In this document: one piece after another, positions 42,461 through 51,417 of the stretch
Layout of the letters: each line of letters opens with the position of its first letter
How positions within the stretch are numbered: position 1 is the stretch's first letter
Assembly (NCBI RefSeq): GCF_050563525.1
Contig: NZ_JBNXUN010000002.1
Location: forward strand, 248,001-312,000
Source: Falsiroseomonas sp050563525
GTDB lineage: Bacteria; Pseudomonadota; Alphaproteobacteria; Acetobacterales; Acetobacteraceae
Reading direction: 5' to 3'
DNA length: 64,000 bases
Notes under the pieces: model-generated
Told to the model about the DNA's origin: nothing
Databases searched by the model: none
The model's input: the letters and a program-made list of their open reading frames with translations, nothing else
Program-made: the position numbers and the translations under genes

Positions 42461-42587
42461 GGCGCGGGCCCGCTTCGGCTTGACCCCGCTACAGTGCACT
42501 GCAATACGCACCCATCCCGGATCCCCCGGGCCATCCAGCCAGGCCGGGGCGAACCGGTCTTCCCGCGACAAGAGGCCGAATCACGCC

Positions 42588-43775
42588 ATGCGCGACACAG
42601 GCGAATACCTTTTCACGTCCGAAAGCGTCTCCGAAGGCCATCCGGACAAGGTGGCGGACCGCATTTCGGATACCGTGCTCGACGCCTACCTCTCGGCCGA
42701 TCCCTATTCCCGCGTGGCCTGCGAGACGCTGGTGACCACCAACCGCGTGGTGCTGGCGGGCGAGACCCGCGGCCCCGGGAATGTGACGCCGGAACTGCTG
42801 ATGCACCTGACGCGCATGGCGATCCGCGACATCGGCTATGAGCAGGATGGCTTCCACTGGCAGAATGCCAGCGTCGAATGCCACCTGCACGCGCAGTCCG
42901 CACATATCGCGCAGGGCGTCGACGCGGCCGGCAACAAGGATGAAGGCGCCGGCGACCAGGGCATCATGTTCGGCTATGCCTGCCGCGAGACGCCGGAGTT
43001 GATGCCGGCGCCGCTGTATTACGCCCACCTGATCCTGCGCCGCATCAGCGAGATGCGCCGCGCCGGCGACCTGGCCGTGTCCGGCCTGCTGCCGGACGCC
43101 AAGTCCCAGGTGACGCTGAAATACGTGGACGGCAAGCCGGTGGGCGCCACCAGCATCGTCGTCTCGACGCAGCACGAGGAACGCCTCGACCAGGCCGAGA
43201 TCAAGCGGATGATCCGCCCGATCATCGAGACCAGTCTGCCGAAGGGCTGGATGTGCCCGGACAACGAGCTGTACGTGAACCCGACCGGCACCTTCGTCAT
43301 CGGCGGGCCGGATGGTGACTGCGGTCTGACCGGGCGCAAGATCATCGTCGACACCTACGGCGGCGCGGCCCCGCATGGCGGCGGCGCGTTCAGCGGCAAG
43401 GATCCGACAAAGGTCGACCGTTCCGCGGCCTACGCGGCCCGCTACGTCGCGAAGAACGTCGTCGCCTCCGGCATCGCGGACAAGTGCACGATCCAGGTGA
43501 GCTACGCGATCGGCGTCTCCAAGCCGCTGTCGGTGTATTTCGACCTGCACGGCACCGGCCAGGACGTCGACGAGACCAAGCTGGCGAAGGTGATGGATGG
43601 GCTGATGAACCTGTCCCCGCGCGGGATCCGGGAGCATCTGCACCTGAACCGCCCGATCTATGCCGTGACCAGCGCCTACGGCCATTTCGGCCGCACGCCG
43701 GATGCGGAGAAGGGCACCTTCACCTGGGAGAAGACCGACCTGGCCGACGAGATCCGCCGGGCCTTCAACCGGTAG
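42588..43775 (+). CDS. metK: S-adenosylmethionine synthetase
   Basis: A 395-aa enzyme making SAM from methionine and ATP. FTSESVSEGHPDKVADRISD, GAGDQGIMFGYACRETPELM, and GGGAFSGKDPTKVDRSAAY are the standard motifs, with the methionine- and ATP-binding His, Lys and Asp residues in place. Length fits the bacterial norm (about 385-400). No SAM riboswitch could be recognised in the 127-bp upstream gap. A strong terminator follows at 43802. Confidence 0.98.
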   Translation: MRDTGEYLFTSESVSEGHPDKVADRISDTVLDAYLSADPYSRVACETLVTTNRVVLAGETRGPGNVTPELLMHLTRMAIRDIGYEQDGFHWQNASVECHLHAQSAHIAQGVDAAGNKDEGAGDQGIMFGYACRETPELMPAPLYYAHLILRRISEMRRAGDLAVSGLLPDAKSQVTLKYVDGKPVGATSIVVSTQHEERLDQAEIKRMIRPIIETSLPKGWMCPDNELYVNPTGTFVIGGPDGDCGLTGRKIIVDTYGGAAPHGGGAFSGKDPTKVDRSAAYAARYVAKNVVASGIADKCTIQVSYAIGVSKPLSVYFDLHGTGQDVDETKLAKVMDGLMNLSPRGIREHLHLNRPIYAVTSAYGHFGRTPDAEKGTFTWEKTDLADEIRRAFNR

Positions 43776-43801
43776 TCCACGCAAACCCACTTTGACCTGT
43801 T

Positions 43802-43837
43802 GGGCGGCGGGCGCAGGCTCGCCGCCCCTTTTCTTTT
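43802..43837 (+). terminator. Rho-independent terminator after metK
   Basis: A 10-bp stem GGGCGGCGGG (43802-43811) with CTCGCCGCCC (43818-43827), one G-U pair and a six-base loop, is followed by CTTTTCTTTT. It lies 26 bp after the metK stop and 10 bp before the trmB start, so trmB may depend on read-through or a promoter inside this short region. Confidence 0.85.
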
Positions 43838-43847
43838 CGAGGCCTGC

Positions 43848-44558
43848 ATGACAGCGGACCGCCCACCCCTGGCCGAAGGTGTCCCCGACCGGCTCTATGG
43901 CCGCCAGCGCGGCCACAAGCTGCGGCCGCGGCAGCAGCGCCTGCTGGACGAAACCCTGCCGCGCCTGCGCCTCTCGCCCGATCAGGCCGCCGATCCTCGT
44001 GCGGCCTTCGGCGTGCCGGATGCGCCGCTATGGCTGGAAGTGGGTTTCGGCGGCGGCGAACACGCCCTGGAACAGGTGCGCGCCCATCCTCGGGTCGCCT
44101 ACATCGCGTCCGAGGTGTTCGAGAACGGGCTGTGTTCCCTGCTGACCCGGCTGGTGCCCGAAGGCGGGGAGGCGACGGCGCCGCTGCCGGCAAACCTGCG
44201 CCTGTGGCCACAGGATGCGCGCCACCTGCTCGGCCTGCTGCCGGAGGCATCGCTGGACCGGCTGATGCTGATGTTCCCTGACCCCTGGCCGAAATCGCGC
44301 CATTCGAAGCGCCGCTTCGTGCATCCGGAACTGCTGCCGCTGGTCGCCCGCGTGCTGCGCCCCGGCGGCGAGTGGCGCATCGCCAGCGATGACCCGACCT
44401 ACCAGGCCTGGGTGGCGGAGGTCTTCGCCGGCACTAAGCTGTTCACCCTCACCGAGCGCCACACGACCCGCCCCGAAGGCACGCCCGGCACGCGGTACGA
44501 GGCCAAGGCCATGCGGGAGGGGCGGCATCCGATCTGGTGGGTGTTCGTGCGGGCCTGA
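43848..44558 (+). CDS. trmB: tRNA (guanine-N7-)-methyltransferase
   Basis: A 236-aa SAM-dependent enzyme methylating G46 of tRNA. The SAM motif LWLEVGFGGGEHALEQVRAH, and MLMFPDPWPKSRHSKRRFVH with the conserved PDPWPK.RH.KRR signature, identify TrmB. TRPEGTPGTRYEAKAMREG near the C-terminus is the family TKYE-like region. Length is typical. It begins 10 bp after the metK terminator. Confidence 0.97.
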   Translation: MTADRPPLAEGVPDRLYGRQRGHKLRPRQQRLLDETLPRLRLSPDQAADPRAAFGVPDAPLWLEVGFGGGEHALEQVRAHPRVAYIASEVFENGLCSLLTRLVPEGGEATAPLPANLRLWPQDARHLLGLLPEASLDRLMLMFPDPWPKSRHSKRRFVHPELLPLVARVLRPGGEWRIASDDPTYQAWVAEVFAGTKLFTLTERHTTRPEGTPGTRYEAKAMREGRHPIWWVFVRA

Positions 44559-44564
44559 CTCCGC

Positions 44565-44593
44565 TTGCAGCCGCCACGACGCTTCGCTATATC
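44565..44593 (+). promoter_or_regulatory. Probable sigma-70 promoter of the rimP-nusA-infB operon
   Basis: TTGCAG (44565-44570), a 17-nt spacer and TATATC (44588-44593) form a good housekeeping promoter. The start of transcription would be near 44600, giving a leader of about 100 nt before the rimP start at 44700, with an attenuator-like hairpin inside it. Confidence 0.6.
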
Positions 44594-44627
44594 TGTTGCA
44601 CGAGTTCGCTTTCCGATGTGTCCGGGA

Positions 44628-44656
44628 GGTGGCCCCTAACCGGGCCGCCTTTTTTG
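44628..44656 (+). terminator. Terminator/attenuator hairpin in the rimP leader
   Basis: GGTGGCCC (44628-44635) pairs with GGGCCGCC (44642-44649) around CTAACC, with one G-U pair, followed by a run of T (44650-44655). It lies between the predicted promoter and rimP, so it probably attenuates the operon rather than only ending trmB. Alphaproteobacterial rimP leaders with a terminator hairpin are a described RNA motif class. Confidence 0.75.
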
Positions 44657-44699
44657 TTGGCCGATCCTGGCCCCGGGCGTTTCGGCCTGGAATGCACGC

Positions 44700-45320
44700 A
44701 TGGACGACGACCAGCCACAACATGAGGGCCTCGAGGCCCGGATCGCCACGAGCATCCTGCCCACGCTCGGCCAGCTTGGCTATGAGCTGGTCCGCGTGCA
44801 GGTCAGTGGCAAGGAACGCCCGGTGGTCCAGATCATGGCCGACCGCGCGGATGAGGCGACCTTCACCGTCGAGGATTGCGAGGCGATCAGCCACGCCGTC
44901 GGCGCCGTGCTGGATGTCGAGGACCCGATCCGCGGCGAATGGCAGCTGGAGGTCTCCTCCGCCGGCATCGACCGGCCGCTGACCCGCGCCAAGGACTGGA
45001 ACCGCTACGCCGGGCAGCTGGCGCAGGTGGAACTCGCGGTGCCGCAGGATGGCCGCAAGCGTTTCCGTGGTATCGCGTTGGGCGCCGATGCGGCGGAGGC
45101 GCGGTTGCGGCTGGAGGATGGCACCGAGCTGGTGGTGCCGCGCGGCAACATCCGCCGCGCCAAGCTGGTGCTGACAGACGAGCTGATCGAGGCCAGCGCA
45201 GCGTTGGCCGCGGCCGCGAATGCACGCCGGGATGCGCTGCGGCCTGCCGAAGACGTGCCGACGGATGACCTGCCGGCCGAAGACATCTCCGACGAAACCG
45301 ACGATTCCAAGAGGAACTGA
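44700..45320 (+). CDS. rimP: Ribosome maturation factor RimP
   Basis: A 206-aa protein for 30S maturation. The N-terminal alpha/beta domain (ILPTLGQLGYELVRVQVSGK; TVEDCEAISHAVGAVLDVED) ends with LEVSSAGIDRPLTRAKDW, the RimP signature. An Sm-like C-terminal domain follows and then an acidic tail of about 35 residues (ending DISDETDDSKRN). ATG 44700 is the first in-frame start after the leader. It is 4 bp from nusA and first in the operon. Confidence 0.97.
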   Translation: MDDDQPQHEGLEARIATSILPTLGQLGYELVRVQVSGKERPVVQIMADRADEATFTVEDCEAISHAVGAVLDVEDPIRGEWQLEVSSAGIDRPLTRAKDWNRYAGQLAQVELAVPQDGRKRFRGIALGADAAEARLRLEDGTELVVPRGNIRRAKLVLTDELIEASAALAAAANARRDALRPAEDVPTDDLPAEDISDETDDSKRN

Positions 45321-45324
45321 CGCC

Positions 45325-47043
45325 ATGGCGATGGATGTCGCGATCGCGCGCCCGGAACTGCTGCTGGTGGCGGATGCCGTCGCCCGCGAGAAGATGATCG
45401 AGCGCGACGAGGTGCTGGAGGCGATGGAGCAGGCCATCCAGAAGGCCGGCCGCGCCAAGTACGGCCACGAGAAGGACATCCGCGCCGTCATCGACCGCAA
45501 GTCGGGTGAAGTGAAGCTCTCCCGCTGGACCGAGGTGGTGGACGCCGAGCCGGTGGAGAACGAGGCGACGCAGCTTTCGCTGCGCATCGCCCAGAAGATC
45601 AAGCCGGGCATCAAGACCGGCGAGTTCATCATCGACCCGCTGCCGCCGATCGATTTCGGCCGCATCGCCGCCCAGACCGCCAAGCAGGTGATCGTGCAGC
45701 GGGTGCGCGAGGTCGAGCGCAACAAGCAGTACCTGGAATACAAGGACCGCGTCGGCGAGATCATCAACGGCGTCGTCAAGCGCACCGAATACGGGAACCT
45801 GATGGTCGAGCTCGGCAAGGCGGAAGCCCTGCTGCGCCGCGACGAGACCATCCCGCGGGAGGCGTTTCGGAATGGCGACCGCGTGCGCGCCTACATCTAT
45901 GACGTGCGCGAGGAGCCGCGGGGCCCGCAGATCTTCCTCAGCCGCACCCATCCCGGCTTCCTGGCAAAGCTGTTCGCGCAGGAAGTGCCGGAAATCTACG
46001 ACGGGATCATCGAGATCAAGGCGGTGGCTCGCGACCCCGGCTCCCGCGCCAAGATGGCGGTGATCTCCCGCGACAGCAGCATCGATCCGGTCGGCGCCTG
46101 CGTCGGCATGCGCGGATCGCGCGTGCAGGCGGTGGTGCAGGAGCTGCAGGGCGAGAAGATCGACATCATCCCCTGGTCCGGTGACCAGGCGACCTTCATT
46201 GTCAATGCCCTGGCCCCGGCCGAGGTCACCAAGGTGGTGCTGGACGACGATGCGCGGCGGGTCGAGGTGGTGGTGCCGGACGACCAGCTTTCGCTGGCCA
46301 TCGGCCGCCGCGGCCAGAATGTGCGCCTTGCATCACAGCTCACGCGCTACGATGTAGACATCCTGACCGAGGCCGAGGAATCGGAACGCCGGCAGGAGGA
46401 CTTCCGCAAGCGCAGCGGGCTGTTCGTCGAGGGCCTGGATGTCGACGACGTCATCGCCGGCCTGCTGGTGACCGAGGGCTTCGGCTCGATCGAGGACATC
46501 ATCAACGTCGACGACGAGGAACTCGCCGAGATCGAGGGCTTCGATGAGAACGTCGCCACCGAACTCAAGCGCCGCGCCCAGGCCTTCCTCGACAAGCGCG
46601 AGGGCGAGATGGACGACAAGCGCCGCGAGCTCGGCGTCGAGGACGCGGTCGCCGAGGTCGGCGGCTTCTCCGCAGCCATGCTGGTGGCGCTCGGCGAGAA
46701 GGGCGTGAAGACGCTGGAGGACCTGGCGGATCTGGCCGGTGACGAGCTGGTGGAAATCCTCGGCACCGATGCGGTGGACGAGGATACCGCCAACGCCGTG
46801 ATCCTGGCCGCACGCCAATCCGCCGGCTGGTTCGGCGACGAGGACGTGGCCGGCGCCCACGCCGCGGCGCATGGCGGCTATGAATATGCCGAGGGCGAGG
46901 ACGCCCCCGAGAGCGAAGACGAAGGTGCCGAGGGCGTGGACGTAGCCGCCGAAGGCGGGGACGTGCCGGCCGAAGGGGAGCCCGCGGATGAAACCGCCGG
47001 CGAGCCCACCGATGGGGAACAAGACGACGCAGCCCGCTCATGA
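45325..47043 (+). CDS. nusA: Transcription termination/antitermination protein NusA
   Basis: A 572-aa transcription factor. The N-terminal RNA polymerase-binding domain is followed by S1 (GEIINGVVKRTEYGNLMVEL), KH1 and KH2 (ISRDSSIDPVGACVGMRGSR; QLSLAIGRRGQNVRLASQLT), then two helix-hairpin-helix-like repeats (FGSIEDIINVDDEELAEIEG; KGVKTLEDLADLAGDELVEI). The last about 60 residues form an acidic tail (GYEYAEGEDAPESEDEGAEG), longer than in E. coli. The stop lies 56 bp inside ylxR. Confidence 0.98.
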   Translation: MAMDVAIARPELLLVADAVAREKMIERDEVLEAMEQAIQKAGRAKYGHEKDIRAVIDRKSGEVKLSRWTEVVDAEPVENEATQLSLRIAQKIKPGIKTGEFIIDPLPPIDFGRIAAQTAKQVIVQRVREVERNKQYLEYKDRVGEIINGVVKRTEYGNLMVELGKAEALLRRDETIPREAFRNGDRVRAYIYDVREEPRGPQIFLSRTHPGFLAKLFAQEVPEIYDGIIEIKAVARDPGSRAKMAVISRDSSIDPVGACVGMRGSRVQAVVQELQGEKIDIIPWSGDQATFIVNALAPAEVTKVVLDDDARRVEVVVPDDQLSLAIGRRGQNVRLASQLTRYDVDILTEAEESERRQEDFRKRSGLFVEGLDVDDVIAGLLVTEGFGSIEDIINVDDEELAEIEGFDENVATELKRRAQAFLDKREGEMDDKRRELGVEDAVAEVGGFSAAMLVALGEKGVKTLEDLADLAGDELVEILGTDAVDEDTANAVILAARQSAGWFGDEDVAGAHAAAHGGYEYAEGEDAPESEDEGAEGVDVAAEGGDVPAEGEPADETAGEPTDGEQDDAARS

Positions 47044-47692
47044 CACCCAGCCCGATGATCTGACGCCCGATCTGCCGGACGCGGACGAGCCCGAGACCGG
47101 CCCGCTGCGGCGGTGCCTGGTGACGCGCGAACGGCTGCCGAAGGAGGCGATGCTGCGCTTCGTGCTGTCGCCGGACCGCGAGTTGGTCCCCGACCTGAAC
47201 GCAAGGCTGCCCGGCCGGGGAATGTGGTTGAGCGCGCGGGCCGATGTGTTAGAACGTGCCGCGACCCGCGGGGCCTTTGCGAAGGCCGCGCGTGGTCCGG
47301 TGCACGTGCCCCCCGATCTTCGCGCGCGGATCGAGACCGGCCTGCAGGGGCGGGTTCGTGATCTCATCGGGCTCGCCCGGCGCGCCGGGCAGGCGGTGAG
47401 CGGGTGGCAGGCAGCCCTCGAATGGCTGCAGGCGGGGCGCGCGGCGCTGCTGGTCCAGGCTTCGGACGGCAGCGCGGCGGAACGGGCGCGGTTGGTGGGG
47501 CTCCGGCAGGTCCCGGCGGTGACGCCGCTGACCGGCACGGAGCTTGGGGTGCTGTTCGGACGTGACCGGGCGGTGCATGTTGCAGTGGCGCCAGGTAAGC
47601 TGGCGCAGGCGATCGCGGCGGAAGCCGCACGGCTCGCGGGCGTCGCCGCCGCGGCCGACAGCAGGGGTGTCGCGCCAAAAGCGCCACCCTAG
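46988..47692 (+). CDS. YlxR/RnpM-family RNA-binding protein with C-terminal L7Ae-like domain
   Basis: A 234-aa protein with an N-terminal DUF448 domain: RRCLVTRERLPKEAMLRFVL and LPGRGMWLSARADVLERAA, which binds RNA (RNase P RNA in Bacillus). The C-terminal half (LIGLARRAGQAVSGWQAALE ... AALLVQASDGSAAERARLVG) is L7Ae/L30e-like. In Gram-positives these are two genes (ylxR and ylxQ); their fusion is common in alphaproteobacteria. ATG 46988 has AAGGGGAG 7 nt upstream and overlaps nusA by 56 bp. It is followed by an intra-operon terminator. Confidence 0.92.
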   Translation: MKPPASPPMGNKTTQPAHDTQPDDLTPDLPDADEPETGPLRRCLVTRERLPKEAMLRFVLSPDRELVPDLNARLPGRGMWLSARADVLERAATRGAFAKAARGPVHVPPDLRARIETGLQGRVRDLIGLARRAGQAVSGWQAALEWLQAGRAALLVQASDGSAAERARLVGLRQVPAVTPLTGTELGVLFGRDRAVHVAVAPGKLAQAIAAEAARLAGVAAAADSRGVAPKAPP

Positions 47693-47703
47693 GCGGACTG
47701 CCC

Positions 47704-47728
47704 CCTCGGCCGGAGGCCGGGGTTTTTT
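47704..47728 (+). terminator. Intra-operon terminator between ylxR and infB
   Basis: CCTCGGCC (47704-47711) pairs with GGCCGGGG (47715-47722) around GGA, with one U-G pair, followed directly by six T (47723-47728). It starts 12 bp after the ylxR stop. Read-through or an infB promoter in the following 148 bp would be needed for the downstream genes. Confidence 0.75.
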
Positions 47729-47876
47729 ACCCGGCCCAGCGCCGGGGATTCGATCGTCGCGCTCCGTGTTCCAGGGGTGCGGTTAAGACTTCACCCGCGT
47801 TCGCGCGGACTGCACAGGGTGTCGCGCTTCGGTGCGGCTGGATATGACGGACGAAAGATCAGGTTCGGATCGGCGG

Positions 47877-50843
47877 ATGAGCGACCAGAACGACCAGGAT
47901 GCGGCCAAGGGCCGGCTCTCACTCCGGCCGGGTGGGCGCCTGGAGCTGGGCAAGACGGTGGATGCTGGCAGCGTGCGCCAGTCCTTCAGCCATGGGCGCA
48001 GCAAGGTGGTGCAGGTGGAGGTGCTGAAGAAGCGCGCCGCCCCGGCCGCCGCACCGGCGCAGGCGAGGCCCGGGGTCTCGCCGCCAACGCCAGGCGCGGC
48101 AGGACCGCGTCCTGCCGTGGGCGGGCCGCCGAAATCCGGCAGTGCCGCGCCGGCAGGCAAGCCGCCGGCGGCCGCGGGCCGCCCGCTGACGCAATCGGAA
48201 CTCGCCACGCGCCAGCGCGTGCTTGAGGAGCAGCGCCGCGCCGAGGCGCAGCGCCAGCGCGAGGAGCGTGAGCGCCAGGCCCTCCAGGTGCGCTCCGCCG
48301 CCGAGGAAGCGCAGCGTCGCGCCGAGGAGGAGCGTCGCCGCGCCGAGGACGAGGAGCGCCTCGCTGCCGAGGAGGCGCGTCGCGCCGCCGAGGAAGCACG
48401 CCGCGCGCCGAAGCCGCCGGTGGTCGAGCAGGAGCCGGAGGACGAGCCGGCGGAGCCGCAGGCCCCGCCTGTCGCCGCCGCGCCTGCCCCGGCTGAATCC
48501 GGCCCGACGCCGGCCGCCGCGCCGCAGCCGCCGGCACAGCCCGTGTCCCGTGGCCCCGCGCCGCGCGCCGCGGAGCCTGCCCCGGCCCGCTCGCCATCCG
48601 GTCGTCCCGGCATGCCGTCCCTGGCCCGTCCGATGGCGCAGCCGCTGCGCACCGGCCGTCCCGGCCCGGTGCCGACGGCGCTCGGCGCACGGCGTCCCGC
48701 CGCGGCCGCCCCGGCCCCGGCCGCGCAGCCCGGCGCCGTGCCGGGTGCGAAGCCGGCCGCCCCGGCCAGCGATACGCCCGCCGCCAAGCTGACCCTCAAG
48801 GCCCGCACGCCGCTGACCGACGAGGATGAGGCACCGCGCGGTGTCGTCCGCCGCCCCGGCATGCCCGGGCCGGCGGGTGCCGCGAAGAAGCCGGCGCTGC
48901 CGCCGGCGAAGAAGTCCCTGGTACCCGGCGGCGACCGTCGTCGCGACGGCCGCATCGACGTCTCGGCCGCGATCGAGGGCGAGGATGAGCGCACGCGCTC
49001 CATCGCCTCCGTGCGCCGTGCCCGCGAACGCGAGCGCCGGCAGCAGGAGCTGCAGCGCCTGCGCTCGGGCGCCGAGAAGGTGGTGCGCGACGTGGTGGTG
49101 CCGGAAGCCATCACCGTGCAGGAACTCGCCAACCGCATGGCCGCCCGTGGCGGCGAGGTGGTGAAGGCGCTGTTCCGCATGGGCGTGATGGCGACCCTGA
49201 CCCAGTCCATCGACGCCGACACGGCGGAGCTGGTGGTGCAGGAATTCGGCCACCGGGTCCGCCGCGTCGCCGAAAGCGACGTGGAGATCGGGCTGGAGGG
49301 CGAGGTGGATGTCGACGCCGACATGCAGCCGCGCGCACCGGTCGTCACCATCATGGGTCACGTCGACCACGGCAAGACCAGCCTGCTGGACGCCCTGCGC
49401 CAGGCCGACGTGGCAGCGCGGGAAGCCGGTGGCATCACCCAGCACATCGGCGCCTATCAGGTGACCGTGCCGGGTGGCCAGAAGGTGACGTTCATCGATA
49501 CGCCGGGCCACGCCGCCTTCACCGCCATGCGCGCCCGTGGCGCCAGCGTGACGGACATGGTGGTGCTGGTGGTGGCGGCCGATGATGGCGTGATGCCGCA
49601 GACGGTCGAGGCCATCAACCACGCCCGCGCCGCCAACGTGCCGATCATCGTTGCGATCAACAAGATCGACAAGGAAGGCGTGCGGCCGGAGCGCGTGAAG
49701 CAGGAGTTGCTGCAGCACGAGATCGTGGTCGAAAGCCTGGGCGGCGAGACGCAGGAAATCGAGGTCTCGGCGACCAAGAAGCTGAACCTCGACCGCCTGC
49801 TGGAAGCCATCGCGCTGCAGGCCGAGATCCTCGACCTGCGGGCCAATCCGAACCGCGCCGCCGAAGGCACCGTCATCGAAAGCCGGCTGGATCGCGGTCG
49901 CGGCCCGGTGGCCACCGTGCTGGTGCAGAAGGGCACGCTGAAGACCGGCGACATCGTCGTGGCCGGCGCCGAGTGGGGCAAGGTTCGCGCCATGCTCGAC
50001 GACAAGGGCCGCCAGCTGAAGACGGCGCTGCCGTCCCTGCCGGTGGAGATCCTGGGCCTGTCGGGCGTGCCGACGGCCGGCGAAAACTTCATCGCCGTCG
50101 AGGACGAGACCAAGGCGCGCGAGATCAGCGAATTCCGCCAGCGCAAGCTGCGGGAGAAGCAGGTGGCGGCGGTCTCCGCCGGGCGCGGCAGCCTGGCCGA
50201 CATGCTGGCCCGCATCCAGGCCGGTGCGCAGAAGGAAGTGGCTGTCGTCGTCAAGGCGGATGTGCAGGGCAGCGCCGAGGCGATCGCCGTCACTCTGGCA
50301 AAGCTCGGCAACGAGGAAGTCCGCGTGCGCATGCTGCACAGCGCGGTCGGCCAGATCACCGAGAGCGACATTCAGCTGGCCAAGGCGTCCAACGCCGTCA
50401 TCGTCGCCTTCAACGTCCGCGCCACCACCCAGGCGCGCGACCTGGCGACGCGCGACGGCGTCGAGATCCGCTACTACTCCATCATCTACGAGGTGGCGGA
50501 CGACATCGAGGAACTGGTGCGCGGCAAGCTGGCGCCGGTGCAGCGGGAGAAGTTCCTGGGCTACGCCCAGATCCTGCAGGTCTTCGAGGTCAAGCGGATC
50601 GGCAACGTGGCGGGCTGCCGCGTGACCGAGGGCGTCGTGAAGCGCGGCTGTGGCGTGCGCCTGCTGCGGGATGGCACCGTCATCCACCAGGGCGAGCTTG
50701 CGACACTGCGTCGCTTCAAGGACGACGTGAAGGAAGTGACCAACGGCTACGAGTGCGGCATGTCCTTCGTGAACTACAACGACATCCGCGTCGGCGACCA
50801 GATCGAGTGCTACGAGACCGAGACGGTCGCCGGCACGCTCTGA
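47877..50843 (+). CDS. infB: Translation initiation factor IF-2
   Basis: A 988-aa GTPase that positions initiator tRNA. The N-terminal about 330 residues hold a short IF2 leader motif, a long Glu/Arg/Ala-rich helical stretch and a Pro/Ala-rich linker. IF2_N (EAITVQELANRMAARGGEVV) and the G domain then follow: GHVDHGKTSLLDALR (G1), DTPGHAAF (G3), NKID (G4). Domains II, III and IV complete it (CRVTEGVVKRGCGVRLLRDG). Start ATG 47877 is chosen for its sequence; an in-frame ATG at 47844 would add 11 residues. Confidence 0.98.
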   Translation: MSDQNDQDAAKGRLSLRPGGRLELGKTVDAGSVRQSFSHGRSKVVQVEVLKKRAAPAAAPAQARPGVSPPTPGAAGPRPAVGGPPKSGSAAPAGKPPAAAGRPLTQSELATRQRVLEEQRRAEAQRQREERERQALQVRSAAEEAQRRAEEERRRAEDEERLAAEEARRAAEEARRAPKPPVVEQEPEDEPAEPQAPPVAAAPAPAESGPTPAAAPQPPAQPVSRGPAPRAAEPAPARSPSGRPGMPSLARPMAQPLRTGRPGPVPTALGARRPAAAAPAPAAQPGAVPGAKPAAPASDTPAAKLTLKARTPLTDEDEAPRGVVRRPGMPGPAGAAKKPALPPAKKSLVPGGDRRRDGRIDVSAAIEGEDERTRSIASVRRARERERRQQELQRLRSGAEKVVRDVVVPEAITVQELANRMAARGGEVVKALFRMGVMATLTQSIDADTAELVVQEFGHRVRRVAESDVEIGLEGEVDVDADMQPRAPVVTIMGHVDHGKTSLLDALRQADVAAREAGGITQHIGAYQVTVPGGQKVTFIDTPGHAAFTAMRARGASVTDMVVLVVAADDGVMPQTVEAINHARAANVPIIVAINKIDKEGVRPERVKQELLQHEIVVESLGGETQEIEVSATKKLNLDRLLEAIALQAEILDLRANPNRAAEGTVIESRLDRGRGPVATVLVQKGTLKTGDIVVAGAEWGKVRAMLDDKGRQLKTALPSLPVEILGLSGVPTAGENFIAVEDETKAREISEFRQRKLREKQVAAVSAGRGSLADMLARIQAGAQKEVAVVVKADVQGSAEAIAVTLAKLGNEEVRVRMLHSAVGQITESDIQLAKASNAVIVAFNVRATTQARDLATRDGVEIRYYSIIYEVADDIEELVRGKLAPVQREKFLGYAQILQVFEVKRIGNVAGCRVTEGVVKRGCGVRLLRDGTVIHQGELATLRRFKDDVKEVTNGYECGMSFVNYNDIRVGDQIECYETETVAGTL

Positions 50844-50866
50844 CGCTTCATTGGCCGCAGGATGAA

Positions 50867-50895
50867 GGGCGCGGCGCACCAGCGCCGCGCCCTTT
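50867..50895 (+). terminator. Perfect hairpin between infB and rbfA
   Basis: GGGCGCGGCGC (50867-50877) pairs perfectly with GCGCCGCGCCC (50882-50892) around ACCA, followed by only TTT. The 11-bp stem could be a weak terminator or a processing/stability element in the operon transcript. Confidence 0.6.
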
Positions 50896-50916
50896 CCCGT
50901 TGAAGGATTTTCGCAC

Positions 50917-51417
50917 ATGGCTCGCAAGACCCGCGATGCCGCGGATGCGCCGCGGCGCGACACCAATTCTGCCCTCGATCGCGCCACACGGCCCGCCGCG
51001 AAGAAGGGCGGCGCACAGGGGCCCAGCCAGCGGCAGCTGCGCGTGGCGGAGGAAATCCGGCACGCGCTTTCCGCCGTCTTCACGCGGGAGGAGTTCCGCG
51101 ACCCGGACCTGTTCGACCTCAAGGTGACGGTGACGGAGGTTCGCGCCTCCCCTGACCTCAAGCACATGACGGCCTTCGTCAGCGGCCTGGGCAAGGACCT
51201 GACTTCCGCCCAGTTCGCCGGGCTGAAGCGCATCCAGCCCTTCCTGCGCACGCAGGTCGCGAAGGCCGTGCGCCTGCGGGTGGCGCCGGAGCTGCATTTC
51301 CAGCCGGACACCGCGCTCGACTACGCCATGCACATCAGCAAGGTCATGCAGCTTCCGGTGGTCCAGCAGGACCTCGGCAAGCCCGCGGAACCGCCTCAGG
51401 ACTCCGAAGAACCGTGA
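50917..51417 (+). CDS. rbfA: Ribosome-binding factor A
   Basis: A 166-aa protein needed for 16S rRNA processing in the cold. The KH-like core is clear: RQLRVAEEIRHALSAVFTRE, VTEVRASPDLKHMTAFVSG, and ELHFQPDTALDYAMHISKVM with the RbfA ending. Before it lie about 35 basic, low-complexity residues. Its TGA overlaps the GTG start of truB. Confidence 0.97.
   Translation: MARKTRDAADAPRRDTNSALDRATRPAAKKGGAQGPSQRQLRVAEEIRHALSAVFTREEFRDPDLFDLKVTVTEVRASPDLKHMTAFVSGLGKDLTSAQFAGLKRIQPFLRTQVAKAVRLRVAPELHFQPDTALDYAMHISKVMQLPVVQQDLGKPAEPPQDSEEP

Noticed and set aside
42461..42587. SAM riboswitch or clear promoter upstream of metK
   Set aside because: No SAM-I, SAM-II or SAM/SAH consensus could be found. 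TTGACC at 42480 has no convincing -10 at proper distance.
47919..51311. 1130-codon open frame antisense to infB
   Set aside because: It lies wholly opposite infB and rbfA, has Gln/His/Arg-rich unnatural composition, and results from codon bias in GC-rich DNA.
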